From: Actinomycetota bacterium
GTDB lineage: Bacteria > Actinomycetota > Acidimicrobiia > Acidimicrobiales > Microtrichaceae
Reading direction: 5' to 3'
DNA length: 35,657 nucleotides
Assembly (NCBI GenBank): GCA_947473395.1
Contig: CANJEC010000004.1
Coordinates: 1-35,657, forward strand
The notes under the pieces are model-generated. The model saw nothing but the letters and a program-made list of their open reading frames with translations, did no database searches and was not told where the DNA came from. A program made the translations under genes and the position numbers. Positions 28,734 to 35,657 of this stretch are shown here, one piece after another (position 1 is the stretch's first letter; the number at the start of each line of letters is the position of its first letter).

Positions 28734-29624
28734 GTGGGGCATCGGTCAACTGAACAAGAGCAATGTCCGGCATGTGGCGGACCTGGCCGCGATCGCAACT
28801 ACCGAATCGAGAGTTTTGATCTCTTCCGCTGCAGACTCTGCGCCACGGAATACCTCGTGCAGAGCCCTGATCGTGACCCAGTAGAGAGCACCTATTGGGA
28901 TGGCTACAAGTTTGAGCTCTACGCAACTGACCTAGTGCAGGCAAATTACGAGGACCGCTATGAGCAGATTCTGAGCGGAGTCGAGATGCAACATGGCCCG
29001 CTTGAGTCAGTGCTTGACATTGGATGCGGCATTGGGAACTTCATCGACTGGGCATCTCGTCGCGGTATGCGAGCAGTCGGCGCCGATGTCGACGCAGGAG
29101 CAGTTGAAACTGCCCAAGGGCGGGGCCTGACGGCTTACAACGTTGATGACCTGCCCGCTGAGATTCCAGATGGCTCAGTTGACCTCCTCACCCTGTGGGA
29201 CGTGATTGAGCATGTGCATGATCCCCGTGGTTTGTTGCAGCGCTCCCTGCGTTACCTTCGACCTGGCGGCCTCGTGGTCATGGAGACCCCCGACGTACAG
29301 TTCCCCGCTCGACCGTTTGTGATTGGTGTGCGCAAGATTGCCGAGCCGATCCGTTGGAGCGACATGTTGTACTACGCGGATCATCAGGTGTACTTCTCGG
29401 GCCGCGGCCTGAGCACACTCATGGCACGCTGCGGGCTGAATGTGGTTGATCAGCAAGGCCTGCGCTCACCGACTGCCAAGATGGCCAACGTTATGGAGCA
29501 CTGGGCGGCGACGGGAACGGGTGCCGGCAAGCTGGGCCCAGCGTTGTATAAGCCGGTTGACCTAGCGATGCGAGCTATCGGCATGACCAACAAGCTGATC
29601 ATGGTGGGCCAACTTCCCGAGTAG
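28734..29624 (+). CDS. Class I SAM-dependent methyltransferase with N-terminal zinc ribbon
   Basis: 296 residues. A short zinc ribbon is formed by Cys11, Cys14, Cys33 and Cys36 (CPACGG and CRLCATEYL). The SAM-binding motif is VLDIGCGIGNF (93-103), followed by acidic motif II (VGADVDAGAVETAQ), LTLWDVIEHVHDP and LRPGGLVVMETPD. This arrangement is common in sugar- or lipid-modifying methyltransferases in polysaccharide clusters, and the next gene is a polysaccharide polymerase-like protein, so a role in glycan modification is plausible. GTG 28734 is fixed by a perfect AAGGAGG at 28722-28728; the open frame further upstream is not conserved-looking. Confidence 0.88.
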   Translation: MGHRSTEQEQCPACGGPGRDRNYRIESFDLFRCRLCATEYLVQSPDRDPVESTYWDGYKFELYATDLVQANYEDRYEQILSGVEMQHGPLESVLDIGCGIGNFIDWASRRGMRAVGADVDAGAVETAQGRGLTAYNVDDLPAEIPDGSVDLLTLWDVIEHVHDPRGLLQRSLRYLRPGGLVVMETPDVQFPARPFVIGVRKIAEPIRWSDMLYYADHQVYFSGRGLSTLMARCGLNVVDQQGLRSPTAKMANVMEHWAATGTGAGKLGPALYKPVDLAMRAIGMTNKLIMVGQLPE

Positions 29625-29694
29625 GGCCGCACTACACCGAAGGAGTGTCTCCGTCCTCAGTGCTCACTGATGTCGGGTCCGCACTCACTGCCGA

Positions 29695-29700
29695 TACGCT
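29695..29700 (+). promoter_or_regulatory. Weak candidate -10 box (TACGCT) for the polysaccharide fusion gene
   Basis: TACGCT ends 21 bases before ATG 29722, allowing a leader of roughly 15 bases. No Shine-Dalgarno or -35 box is clear. The gene may also be read through from the methyltransferase 97 bases upstream. Confidence 0.25.
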
Positions 29701-29721
29701 AGTGGCACTCGGCCGTAATGC

Positions 29722-32721
29722 ATGGCGGCCCGAACTTTGGGGAACCGGTTGCAAACCATCGATCAACCGACCACGACCCAAGCGCCGCGGCAGCGACCAC
29801 CCTGGAGTACGGCTGCGGCCATTGGCCTTGCGATCGCCGCAATCCCACTGCTGATCCTTGCAATCTTCAATAAGTGGGGTGTGCTGGTTCTGGTGGTGAT
29901 CGCACTCACTGTCGGCCTATCTATCTGGGTCTGGCAACGAGGACTGCTTTTTTATGAAGCAGTTGCTTTCCTGATCCACTTCGATGGCCTTGGAGCAGGA
30001 CCAATTCGAATGGGGCGCGCCGTTGCCCTCGTGGCCGGTCTGCTCATGATTTACAAACTGGTGGTGCAACGTTGGCGTCCACCCGCTCTTCCCTTGCGGA
30101 CCTGGGCGCCCGTGTTCGTGTTGCTGACCTGGGCTGCTGCTAGTGGGCTTTGGTCTGCCGAGGCACTTTCGTTTTTGAACACCATGGGGCAGTTCATGCT
30201 CGGTGTGGTGTTCTTTTGCATTACGGCGCTCATGGTGGACAGTCACCGAGCGCTGCACAAATTTCTTCGGGCCTACTGGATCGGCGGACTTTTCGGTGCC
30301 TCGCTAGGAATCCTGGCTCTGTTTTTGGGGACTCGCTCCGTTGGATTCGGAAAGGATCCCAACTTCTTTGGCTTGTTGATGGCTTCGATGATTCCGCTCA
30401 CCGTCTATTACCGCAGACACGCCGCCACAGTGAAAATCAAGTGGTGGTACACCTTTACGCTGTTTGCAGTATTGGGCGGTGCGGCCGGGGCGGGCAGTCG
30501 CTCTGGACTGATCGGTGCTGCGATTGCGCTGTTTGGCACCATGGTGACTCGGCCCGGCCTGAGCGCTGGTCGCAGGTCCCGGGTGGCTATCGGCGCATTG
30601 TTGCTTGCAGTCATGGCCTTTGGAGTTGGGTTCATTGCTAACCCAAATAATTTGGAGCGCGGATTCTCTGACCGCGGTGCCGGGCGCTTGGACTTTTGGA
30701 CTGTGACAAGTGCGTTGATTCAGGAGCAGCCGGTGACGGGCTACGGGTTTGGTCAACTGCGGCTTCTGATCTCTCCGAACCTGCTGGTGACTCCGGGAAG
30801 CCAGCAACTCAATGAGGACCGAGCCGACGTGTCTTCTCATAACACTTGGATGGACGTAACAGGAGACCTTGGCGTCATTGGGCTCTTGATGTTCGTCTCG
30901 ATCTTCTTGATGACGATGCTGAATCTGTTACGGCCGCGATGGTTACAGATGAAGGAGATCTCCGTCACCTTGTTTGTGATGATGCTGCCGGTGCTTTCAA
31001 GTTCCATGTTCTTGCCGCTCCTGAATAACAAGCTGGCTTGGGCAGTCATTGGGCTCGCTGCTGGTTTGCAGGTTCCTTCTTGGAGATCTCGCTGGAAAGG
31101 CATGTCAGGAGTTGGGCAAGCAGAGGAACCCCCGGTTGGTCACGAGCTTGAAAGGATCGCGCCCGAGGCTTACTCCCCAAGTCCGACAGCATCACGGCCT
31201 GGCACGTGGACGGACACCTGGGTTGACTCTGCGAGTCTTGAGCAGACCCAGTCTGGCAAGGTTGAGCGCTGGCAAACTGAGCGGCTCGTGCCGGGAAGCG
31301 AACTCGACCTTGCCTCTGGTCAAGTCGCATTCCAACAGTCCTCGCCGCTTGATGAGGACGAGGTACCGCTCGCAAGGTGGGACCTGCGTTTTTCTACACG
31401 GGCCCGCCGGCAGATTGTTGCCACGGCTCTGATTGGCGGCATTCTTGGCGGGGTGGTTGCGAGCATGCTTCCCGTTCACTACACCGCGACCGCTGCAGTG
31501 ATCCCCCCACGCCTCGACCGTTCCGTGCCGAGTGAGTATGTCTTGATTGACCGTGAGCGGTTACAGGGCGTGTTGACCACTGTCGTTTCTCTTGCGTACG
31601 CACAGGAACTCAAAACGCTGTCTGGGGTTGATCTCACTGTTCGGCAGATCAGCGATCGGATGTCAGCCACCCGCCCCAAGTTGGGCTTGTTAGTTCAGTT
31701 GCAATACAGCGATACCAGCCAAGCCAATGTGCTGGCCGTGCAGCCGTATCTCGTTACAGCGATGGACAATATTTTCGAGAACAGTCGTACTGCGGCAGAG
31801 GCGCAAGTTGCCGACGAGCTGCGACCAACGATCCCTGGCGAGGCTCGGTACTACTCGGGTGCCTTCTACATCCGTGCCTATCAGGATGCAGTTTTAGGCC
31901 AAGAGCAGCCTTCAGTCTTTTGGATTGTCCTAGTCTCGATCGCATCCGCAGGGCTGCTCGCAACGGGGTTGGTCATGGCTGGGAGTCGGTTCCCAAGAGT
32001 CGACCCTCGAGATGACGTCTATGAGTTCACCGGTCTACGCAAATGGACTCACGTGAGTGGCGGAACCCGCAAGAAGACAAGGTCCACCCCGAAACAACTC
32101 GAACAGATCATCACCTCAGCGGTAAACGCTGGCACCTCTGACGAGTTCCCGAGTCGGATAGTGGTCGCTGCTCCGAGAGATGGGGTCGAGGTGCGCAGAT
32201 TAGCGGCTGGTCTTGCCGCCGCCTGCGTGGCAGATGGGCGCAGAGTGGTCCTAATAGATGCGCAGCTAGCTCATCCAACTCTTAGTGCAAGATTGGCTCG
32301 GCGTACCTCTAAAGGTGTGGCCGACCTAGAGGCCGCAGCGCTAAGCGGAAACGAGGGCAGCCTGACCGTGGAAGGAGTCATGCGCCCCGTCTCGGCTCGT
32401 CGCCTCCCGAGAGAAGCTCGTCAGCTTCTGGGCGCAGATGCAGATCAGCTGCGCTTTATCCCAGCCGGGTCGCGTTCGGCGCGCAAGCAGAAGATCATCG
32501 ATGGGGCCTGGCTAGATCAGATCAGCCCCGAGGTAGTTGTTGTGGTGCTCGCGCCTCCAACCCTTGGCAGTACTGCAGTGAGTGCTCTGATGGAATGGAG
32601 CGATGCCTCGGTCTTGGCAGTCACCGAGGGAATCACCAGAACTCAAGATGCCGAGGATGCAGCGGGTACAGTGCAGCTATTTTCTGCTGGCGCTGAGGGA
32701 ATCGTGTGTATCAACAACTAA
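29722..32721 (+). CDS. Wzy-like polymerase/O-antigen ligase fused to a Wzz-like protein and a degenerate BY-kinase domain
   Basis: 999 residues. Part one (about 25-450) is a polytopic membrane protein with about eleven helices. VGFGKDPNFFGLLMASMIPL, GAGSRSGLIGAAIALFG, the loop GAGRLDFWTVTSALIQEQPV and SSHNTWMDVTGDLGVIGLLM are typical of Wzy_C/O-antigen ligases. A hydrophilic linker (about 455-555) follows. Part two has two helices (about 564-585 and 732-755) flanking an extracytoplasmic domain, as in Wzz chain-length regulators. Part three (about 812-999) has the BY-kinase/ParA-like fold: VVLIDAQLAHP (842-852) is a good Walker A'. The P-loop GEGKS/T is replaced by PRDGVEVRR (818-826), the Walker B Asp is missing (VVVVVLAPPT, 938-947) and no Tyr cluster ends the protein. 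ATP binding is therefore unlikely. Frame is open throughout; I see no stop or shift. Confidence 0.75.
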   Translation: MAARTLGNRLQTIDQPTTTQAPRQRPPWSTAAAIGLAIAAIPLLILAIFNKWGVLVLVVIALTVGLSIWVWQRGLLFYEAVAFLIHFDGLGAGPIRMGRAVALVAGLLMIYKLVVQRWRPPALPLRTWAPVFVLLTWAAASGLWSAEALSFLNTMGQFMLGVVFFCITALMVDSHRALHKFLRAYWIGGLFGASLGILALFLGTRSVGFGKDPNFFGLLMASMIPLTVYYRRHAATVKIKWWYTFTLFAVLGGAAGAGSRSGLIGAAIALFGTMVTRPGLSAGRRSRVAIGALLLAVMAFGVGFIANPNNLERGFSDRGAGRLDFWTVTSALIQEQPVTGYGFGQLRLLISPNLLVTPGSQQLNEDRADVSSHNTWMDVTGDLGVIGLLMFVSIFLMTMLNLLRPRWLQMKEISVTLFVMMLPVLSSSMFLPLLNNKLAWAVIGLAAGLQVPSWRSRWKGMSGVGQAEEPPVGHELERIAPEAYSPSPTASRPGTWTDTWVDSASLEQTQSGKVERWQTERLVPGSELDLASGQVAFQQSSPLDEDEVPLARWDLRFSTRARRQIVATALIGGILGGVVASMLPVHYTATAAVIPPRLDRSVPSEYVLIDRERLQGVLTTVVSLAYAQELKTLSGVDLTVRQISDRMSATRPKLGLLVQLQYSDTSQANVLAVQPYLVTAMDNIFENSRTAAEAQVADELRPTIPGEARYYSGAFYIRAYQDAVLGQEQPSVFWIVLVSIASAGLLATGLVMAGSRFPRVDPRDDVYEFTGLRKWTHVSGGTRKKTRSTPKQLEQIITSAVNAGTSDEFPSRIVVAAPRDGVEVRRLAAGLAAACVADGRRVVLIDAQLAHPTLSARLARRTSKGVADLEAAALSGNEGSLTVEGVMRPVSARRLPREARQLLGADADQLRFIPAGSRSARKQKIIDGAWLDQISPEVVVVVLAPPTLGSTAVSALMEWSDASVLAVTEGITRTQDAEDAAGTVQLFSAGAEGIVCINN

Positions 32722-32734
32722 GGCACTACCGATC

Positions 32735-33517
32735 ATGATTCAACAGCCGAGTTTGCAGTGGATTGATAACCATTGCCACCTTGAAGATGACTCGACCCTA
32801 GGTGCGGTTCTTGAGGCCTCTTCGAAGGCCGGGGTCACCCAGATGATTACCGTCGGTACCGATGCCGTCAGTTCGGCTGCGTGCCTAGCGCTCGCAGCAC
32901 AATACGAGCAGGTGTGGGCCACCGTTGGGCTCCATCCACATGAGGCTGCAGAAGGCCTTGACGAAGTGCTGAAGGTCCTCAAGGCCAACGCAGGGAATCC
33001 CAAGATGGTTGCCATTGGTGAATGTGGGCTGGATTATCACTACGACCATGCGCCGCGAGAGATTCAGCGCAAGGTATTTGCACAACAGATCTCCTTGGCG
33101 CATGAATATGACCTGCCGCTTGTGATTCACACTCGCAATGCATGGGAGGAGACCTTTGAGATCCTTGATGCCGAGTCGATTCCAACGCGTACGGTGTTTC
33201 ATTGCTTTACTGGCGGGGTAGCAGAAGCTGCTGCTTGCATTGAGCGGGGAGCGCTGCTCTCCATCAGCGGTATCGTGACCTTTCCGAGTGCTGATGATGT
33301 TCGTTCCGCAGTGTGCAGCACTCCTTTGAGCGCCCTCATGGTAGAGACGGATTCGCCGTTCCTGACACCCGTGCCGCATCGCGGTAAGCCAAATACTCCT
33401 GCGCTCGTTGGTCTGATTGGCGCAGAGATTGCTCGCCTGCATGAGGTTGGTGTCTCGATAGTTGCCAACGAGACCACCGCAACCGCTCTGCAGTTCTATG
33501 GCCTTGATGCACAGTGA
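32735..33517 (+). CDS. tatD: TatD-family metal-dependent deoxyribonuclease
   Basis: 260 residues, standard length. TIM-barrel metal-dependent hydrolase acting as a 3'-5' exonuclease or in DNA repair. Metal ligands are visible: His-x-His in IDNHCHLED, Glu in IGECGLDYHYDHAP, His in LVIHTRNAW, His in TVFHCFTGGV and Asp in MVETDSPFLTPVPHRGKPN. ATG 32735 gives the normal beginning; the frame upstream overlaps the previous gene and is not conserved-looking. It begins 13 bases after the polysaccharide fusion gene. The start of the next gene overlaps its stop (GTGA). It opens the tatD-x-ksgA-ispE block. Confidence 0.94.
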   Translation: MIQQPSLQWIDNHCHLEDDSTLGAVLEASSKAGVTQMITVGTDAVSSAACLALAAQYEQVWATVGLHPHEAAEGLDEVLKVLKANAGNPKMVAIGECGLDYHYDHAPREIQRKVFAQQISLAHEYDLPLVIHTRNAWEETFEILDAESIPTRTVFHCFTGGVAEAAACIERGALLSISGIVTFPSADDVRSAVCSTPLSALMVETDSPFLTPVPHRGKPNTPALVGLIGAEIARLHEVGVSIVANETTATALQFYGLDAQ

Positions 33518-33876
33518 ATCGGCTTCCACCTCGAATGATTCTGGCCTTGGCATTGACGGCGGTTGCCGTGCTCCTGCTAGCGGTTGGGGCGCTTCGCAGT
33601 GACCCCGAGTCCAAACCAGAAGACCAAGCTCAAACAGGGTCTGAGAACAGTTCCACGAGTACTTCCACTACCAAGGCTTCGGTTCAGGAACAGTCCACCA
33701 CGACTACCTCGATCAAGCTCTTGCCAGATTGGTACCCCAAAGGGTCAAGCCGATATTCAGATCGCGCTCCGGCAGTCACAGTGACTACCTTGCCCCCGAC
33801 GACCACCACCACAACCAAGACGAGTTCTACAACGAGCAGTGTCGGCCGCGCGAATTCCTCAGTTGCAGGAAACTAG
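33514..33876 (+). CDS. Small Ser/Thr-rich membrane-anchored protein in the rpfB position
   Basis: 120 residues from GTG 33514, coupled to tatD by GTGA. Basic start (MNRLPPR), one hydrophobic helix (MILALALTAVAVLLLAVGAL, about 8-27), then an extracytoplasmic part of about 93 residues made largely of Ser and Thr (SSTSTSTTKAS, TTTTSIKL, PPTTTTTTKTSSTTSS) with a short less biased island LLPDWYPKGSSRYSDRAPAV. No Cys for lipid attachment. No DUF348, G5 or Rpf domain. Many actinobacteria carry rpfB, the resuscitation-promoting muralytic factor, at this place. Function unknown; a glycosylated wall spacer is possible. Confidence 0.65.
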   Translation: MNRLPPRMILALALTAVAVLLLAVGALRSDPESKPEDQAQTGSENSSTSTSTTKASVQEQSTTTTSIKLLPDWYPKGSSRYSDRAPAVTVTTLPPTTTTTTKTSSTTSSVGRANSSVAGN

Positions 33877-33882
33877 CCGGCC

Positions 33883-34794
33883 ATGCTCGGTGCTGGAGAA
33901 ATAACTGAGCTACTAGAACGCTACGGGCTGACGGCGCGAAAGGCCTTAGGGCAAAACTTTGTTGCTGATCCCAACACGGTGATGAAGATTGCTCGGCTTG
34001 CTCAAGTCGGGGCAGGAGACCATGTGGTCGAGATCGGCCCTGGGTTGGGTTCGCTGACCTTGGCTCTTGCCGATACTGGGGCGCAAGTGCTCGCAGTAGA
34101 AAAGGACGAAACCCTGCTGCCGGTGCTGAGCGATGTGTTGAACGCCTACGGCGCAGAACAGGTACAGGTCGTGCAGGCGGATGCACTGACGGTGAACTGG
34201 CCCGAACTCTTGGCTTCGGCAGCTCCCGTAGCTGACCAAGCTTTGGTAGGTGGCGAGGACACTGTCGACACTGGGGACACCCAGTGGACGCTCGTTGCGA
34301 ACCTTCCGTATAACACTGCTGTTGCGCTGATCATGGGAGTGCTCGCAGACGCACCGATGGTTCAGCGCATGGTGGTGATGGTGCAATCCGAAGTGGCCGA
34401 TCGCTTGGTGGCCGGCCCGGGTGGGCGAACGATTGGCATCCCTTCGATTCGATTGGCCTGGTTTGCAGAAGCAGAACTTCTTGCCACTGTGCCACCTGAA
34501 GTATTCATTCCGCGTCCCCGGGTCACCTCGGCACTCGTTGGGATCACCCGCCGCGAACCGCCCTCTACGAGGGTGAGTGAATCGCAACTCATGGCACTTG
34601 TCACCCGCGCGTATAGCCAGCGACGCAAGATGCTCCGCTCAACTCTGGGCAAGGCAGTATCTGCCGCGGCTTTTGAGGCTGCGGGAATTGCAGGTACCTC
34701 GCGCCCAGAGGAACTCGATGTCGTTGCCTGGGCGCGATTGGCCGAAGCAGTGAACGCCCACCCTGTAGAAGTTGCGCCCGAGGCTCTGCCCTAA
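33883..34794 (+). CDS. rsmA: 16S rRNA dimethyladenosine transferase RsmA/KsgA
   Basis: 303 residues. It dimethylates A1518 and A1519 of 16S rRNA with SAM. The start GLTARKALGQNFVADPN (15-31), SAM motif VVEIGPGLGSLTLAL (48-62), acidic VEKDETLLP and catalytic NLPYN (140-144) are all present, followed by MVVMVQSEVADRLVAGPG and FIPRPRVTSALV. Between the aspartate motif (QADAL, 98-102) and NLPYN there is an acidic insertion of about 25 residues (109-134, DQALVGGEDTVDTGDTQW) that is longer than usual. ATG 33883 begins six bases after the Thr-rich gene. Confidence 0.94.
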   Translation: MLGAGEITELLERYGLTARKALGQNFVADPNTVMKIARLAQVGAGDHVVEIGPGLGSLTLALADTGAQVLAVEKDETLLPVLSDVLNAYGAEQVQVVQADALTVNWPELLASAAPVADQALVGGEDTVDTGDTQWTLVANLPYNTAVALIMGVLADAPMVQRMVVMVQSEVADRLVAGPGGRTIGIPSIRLAWFAEAELLATVPPEVFIPRPRVTSALVGITRREPPSTRVSESQLMALVTRAYSQRRKMLRSTLGKAVSAAAFEAAGIAGTSRPEELDVVAWARLAEAVNAHPVEVAPEALP

Positions 34795-34797
34795 CCT
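34792..34797 (+). promoter_or_regulatory. Leaderless -10 box (TAACCT) for ispE, overlapping the ksgA stop codon
   Basis: TAACCT begins with the TAA stop of ksgA, is followed by six bases (TGCAGC) and then GTG 34804. No Shine-Dalgarno is visible before ispE. The same layout occurs at 12716-12721. Confidence 0.5.
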
Positions 34798-34803
34798 TGC
34801 AGC

Positions 34804-35514
34804 GTGCGGATTCAACTTGAGGCCCCAGCAAAGCTCACGCTCTCCCTGCGAGTAACTGGTATCCGTGATGACGGCTATCACCTGATCCGTGCTGAGATGG
34901 TGAGTCTGGATATCTTCGATTCTCTGAGCGTCGACCCTGAGGGATCCGAGTTTGTCGTCGTCACCCAGGGCCAGAGCGCGCAGGGAGAACAAGACGACCT
35001 CGTGCAACAAGCGCTCAGAGCAGTCAACCGCCAAGCCGGAATCCTGCTCACCAAGCGGATCCCGGCCGGAGCAGGCCTAGGTGGCGGAAGTTCCGATGCT
35101 GCGGCGATATTGCGATGGGCAAATCAGCGTGACCCACAGGTGGCTGCAGCAATCGGAGCAGATGTTGCATTCTGCGTTGCTGGTGGCCGCGCAGATGTAA
35201 GCGGCATTGGAGAAGTGGTGTCCCCGCTCGCGCATGTAGAGCAAACCTTTACGCTGTACACGCCTGCCATGCACTGCTCTACCCCAGTTGTTTACCAAGC
35301 TTGGGATGCCCTCGGGGGGCCAGTGGGCGAGAACGGAAATGACCTCGAGCCTGCCGCGCTACATGCCTACCCGGCACTAGCAGAACATCGAGATTTCCTT
35401 GGTTCAGCTACAGGACAGCAACCCCGACTAGCCGGCAGCGGTTCGACATGGTTTGTTGAAGGAGCCCATGAGGGCCCCGGCCTTGTCATCGCTCACACGT
35501 TGGCGCCGCAGTAG
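34804..35514 (+). CDS. ispE: 4-diphosphocytidyl-2-C-methyl-D-erythritol kinase IspE
   Basis: 236 residues, GHMP kinase of the MEP isoprenoid pathway. It phosphorylates CDP-methylerythritol at the 2-hydroxyl. Motif 1 is APAKLTLSLRV with Lys10 and then DDGYHLIRAEM. The ATP loop is PAGAGLGGGSSDAA (87-100). The catalytic Asp120 lies in IGADVAFCVAGGRA. Motif 3 is RLAGSGSTWFVEG. It is shorter than most IspE proteins (about 280-320), mainly in the middle and C-terminal parts. GTG 34804 is supported by the leaderless -10 box and gives the typical beginning. It follows ksgA as in other actinobacteria. Confidence 0.92.
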   Translation: MRIQLEAPAKLTLSLRVTGIRDDGYHLIRAEMVSLDIFDSLSVDPEGSEFVVVTQGQSAQGEQDDLVQQALRAVNRQAGILLTKRIPAGAGLGGGSSDAAAILRWANQRDPQVAAAIGADVAFCVAGGRADVSGIGEVVSPLAHVEQTFTLYTPAMHCSTPVVYQAWDALGGPVGENGNDLEPAALHAYPALAEHRDFLGSATGQQPRLAGSGSTWFVEGAHEGPGLVIAHTLAPQ

Positions 35515-35533
35515 ACCTGCAGCGGACGAGGAG

Positions 35534-35635
35534 TTACTTGCCGCGAGCTCGACGCTGATGACGCGTGCGCCTCAGAAGCTTTTTGTGTTTTTTCTTTCGC
35601 ATGCGCTTGCGGCGCTTTTTGATAAGTGAGCCCAT
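35534..35635 (-). CDS. Small basic ribosomal protein bS22 (AURKAIP1/COX24 domain)
   Basis: 33 residues. It starts [19 protein letters not shown], continues [10 protein letters not shown] and ends ARGK. Length and sequence closely match, from memory, the 33-residue actinobacterial protein ([20 protein letters not shown]-type) identified as the 30S subunit protein bS22, whose domain is also found in mitochondrial AURKAIP1. It is convergent with ispE, with only 19 bases between the two stops. TAGAGT on the minus strand ten bases before ATG 35635 could be its -10 box. Confidence 0.85.
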   Translation of the reverse strand: [33 protein letters not shown]

Positions 35636-35645
35636 GGCGCTGTTG

Positions 35646-35651
35646 ACTCTA
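35646..35651 (-). promoter_or_regulatory. Weak candidate -10 box (TAGAGT) for bS22
   Basis: TAGAGT on the minus strand ends ten bases before ATG 35635, giving a leader of about three or four bases. The window ends a few bases further, so the -35 region cannot be seen. Confidence 0.3.
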
Positions 35652-35657
35652 GGTGCA

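Noticed and set aside
29645-29854. 69-codon frame before the polysaccharide fusion gene
   Set aside because: AGGAG touches the GTG too closely, the product is Arg/Pro-rich and it overlaps the real gene in another frame.

Overview
The window looks like a chromosomal core region of a moderate-GC actinobacterium. Class Acidimicrobiia, perhaps a freshwater or marine lineage, is my best guess. Supporting this: GTG starts are common; tatD - small gene - ksgA - ispE follows the actinobacterial tatD-rpfB-ksgA-ispE order; a UPF0182 protein, a PDZ/Lon-like protease and a probable DUF2342 protein occur together as in mycobacteria; and two tiny basic ribosomal proteins typical of Actinobacteria (bS22 and a bL37-like protein) are present. 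I see no rRNA, tRNA, CRISPR array, insertion sequence or prophage. No stretch over 300 bases lacks a gene. The lineage assignment is inference from reading, not from a search.

Layout. 1-1096 (minus): start of a probable DUF2342 zinc protease-like gene behind a membrane-anchored trypsin-like protein whose catalytic serine is missing. 1244-2554 (plus): a possible 30-residue leaderless ORF, a small membrane protein and MreB. 2588-7567: a complete branched-chain amino acid/amide ABC importer (livG-livF-livH-livM-livJ). 7601-9375: a HEAT-repeat protein, a Pro/Ala-tailed protein and a two-helix membrane protein. 9374-16371: PDZ/Lon-like protease, a large DivIVA-like coiled-coil protein with a phage MuF-like C-terminus, UPF0182 and DedA. 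16525-19981: a proton-pumping pyrophosphatase and a CHAD (polyphosphate-binding) protein. 20053-24017: an unknown protein, a DmdC-like acyl-CoA dehydrogenase, a VOC protein and a YhhQ-like queuosine-precursor transporter. 24141-27777: bL37-like protein, YchF, DUF192, RsmI and a PfkB/adenosine-kinase-like sugar kinase. 27841-32721: a HAD hydrolase, a zinc-ribbon methyltransferase and a 999-residue polysaccharide protein. 32735-35635: TatD, a Thr-rich membrane protein, KsgA, IspE and bS22.

The most unusual proteins are two fusions. One joins a Wzy/O-antigen-ligase-like polymerase to a Wzz-like co-polymerase and a BY-kinase-like domain that has lost Walker A and Walker B. The other (10619-12718) joins a DivIVA-like coiled coil, about 80 residues of a three-residue V-E-x repeat and a MuF-like Cys/His C-terminus.

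At the DNA level, eleven start codons have a TANNNT hexamer ending exactly 6 or 7 bases upstream, the geometry of leaderless transcription. At 23317-23326 one palindrome appears to supply such a -10 box in both directions. At two gene junctions the stop codon of the upstream gene forms the first half of the next gene's -10 box. These signals also decide several start codons here, for example GTG 26728, GTG 23334 and ATG 24230.
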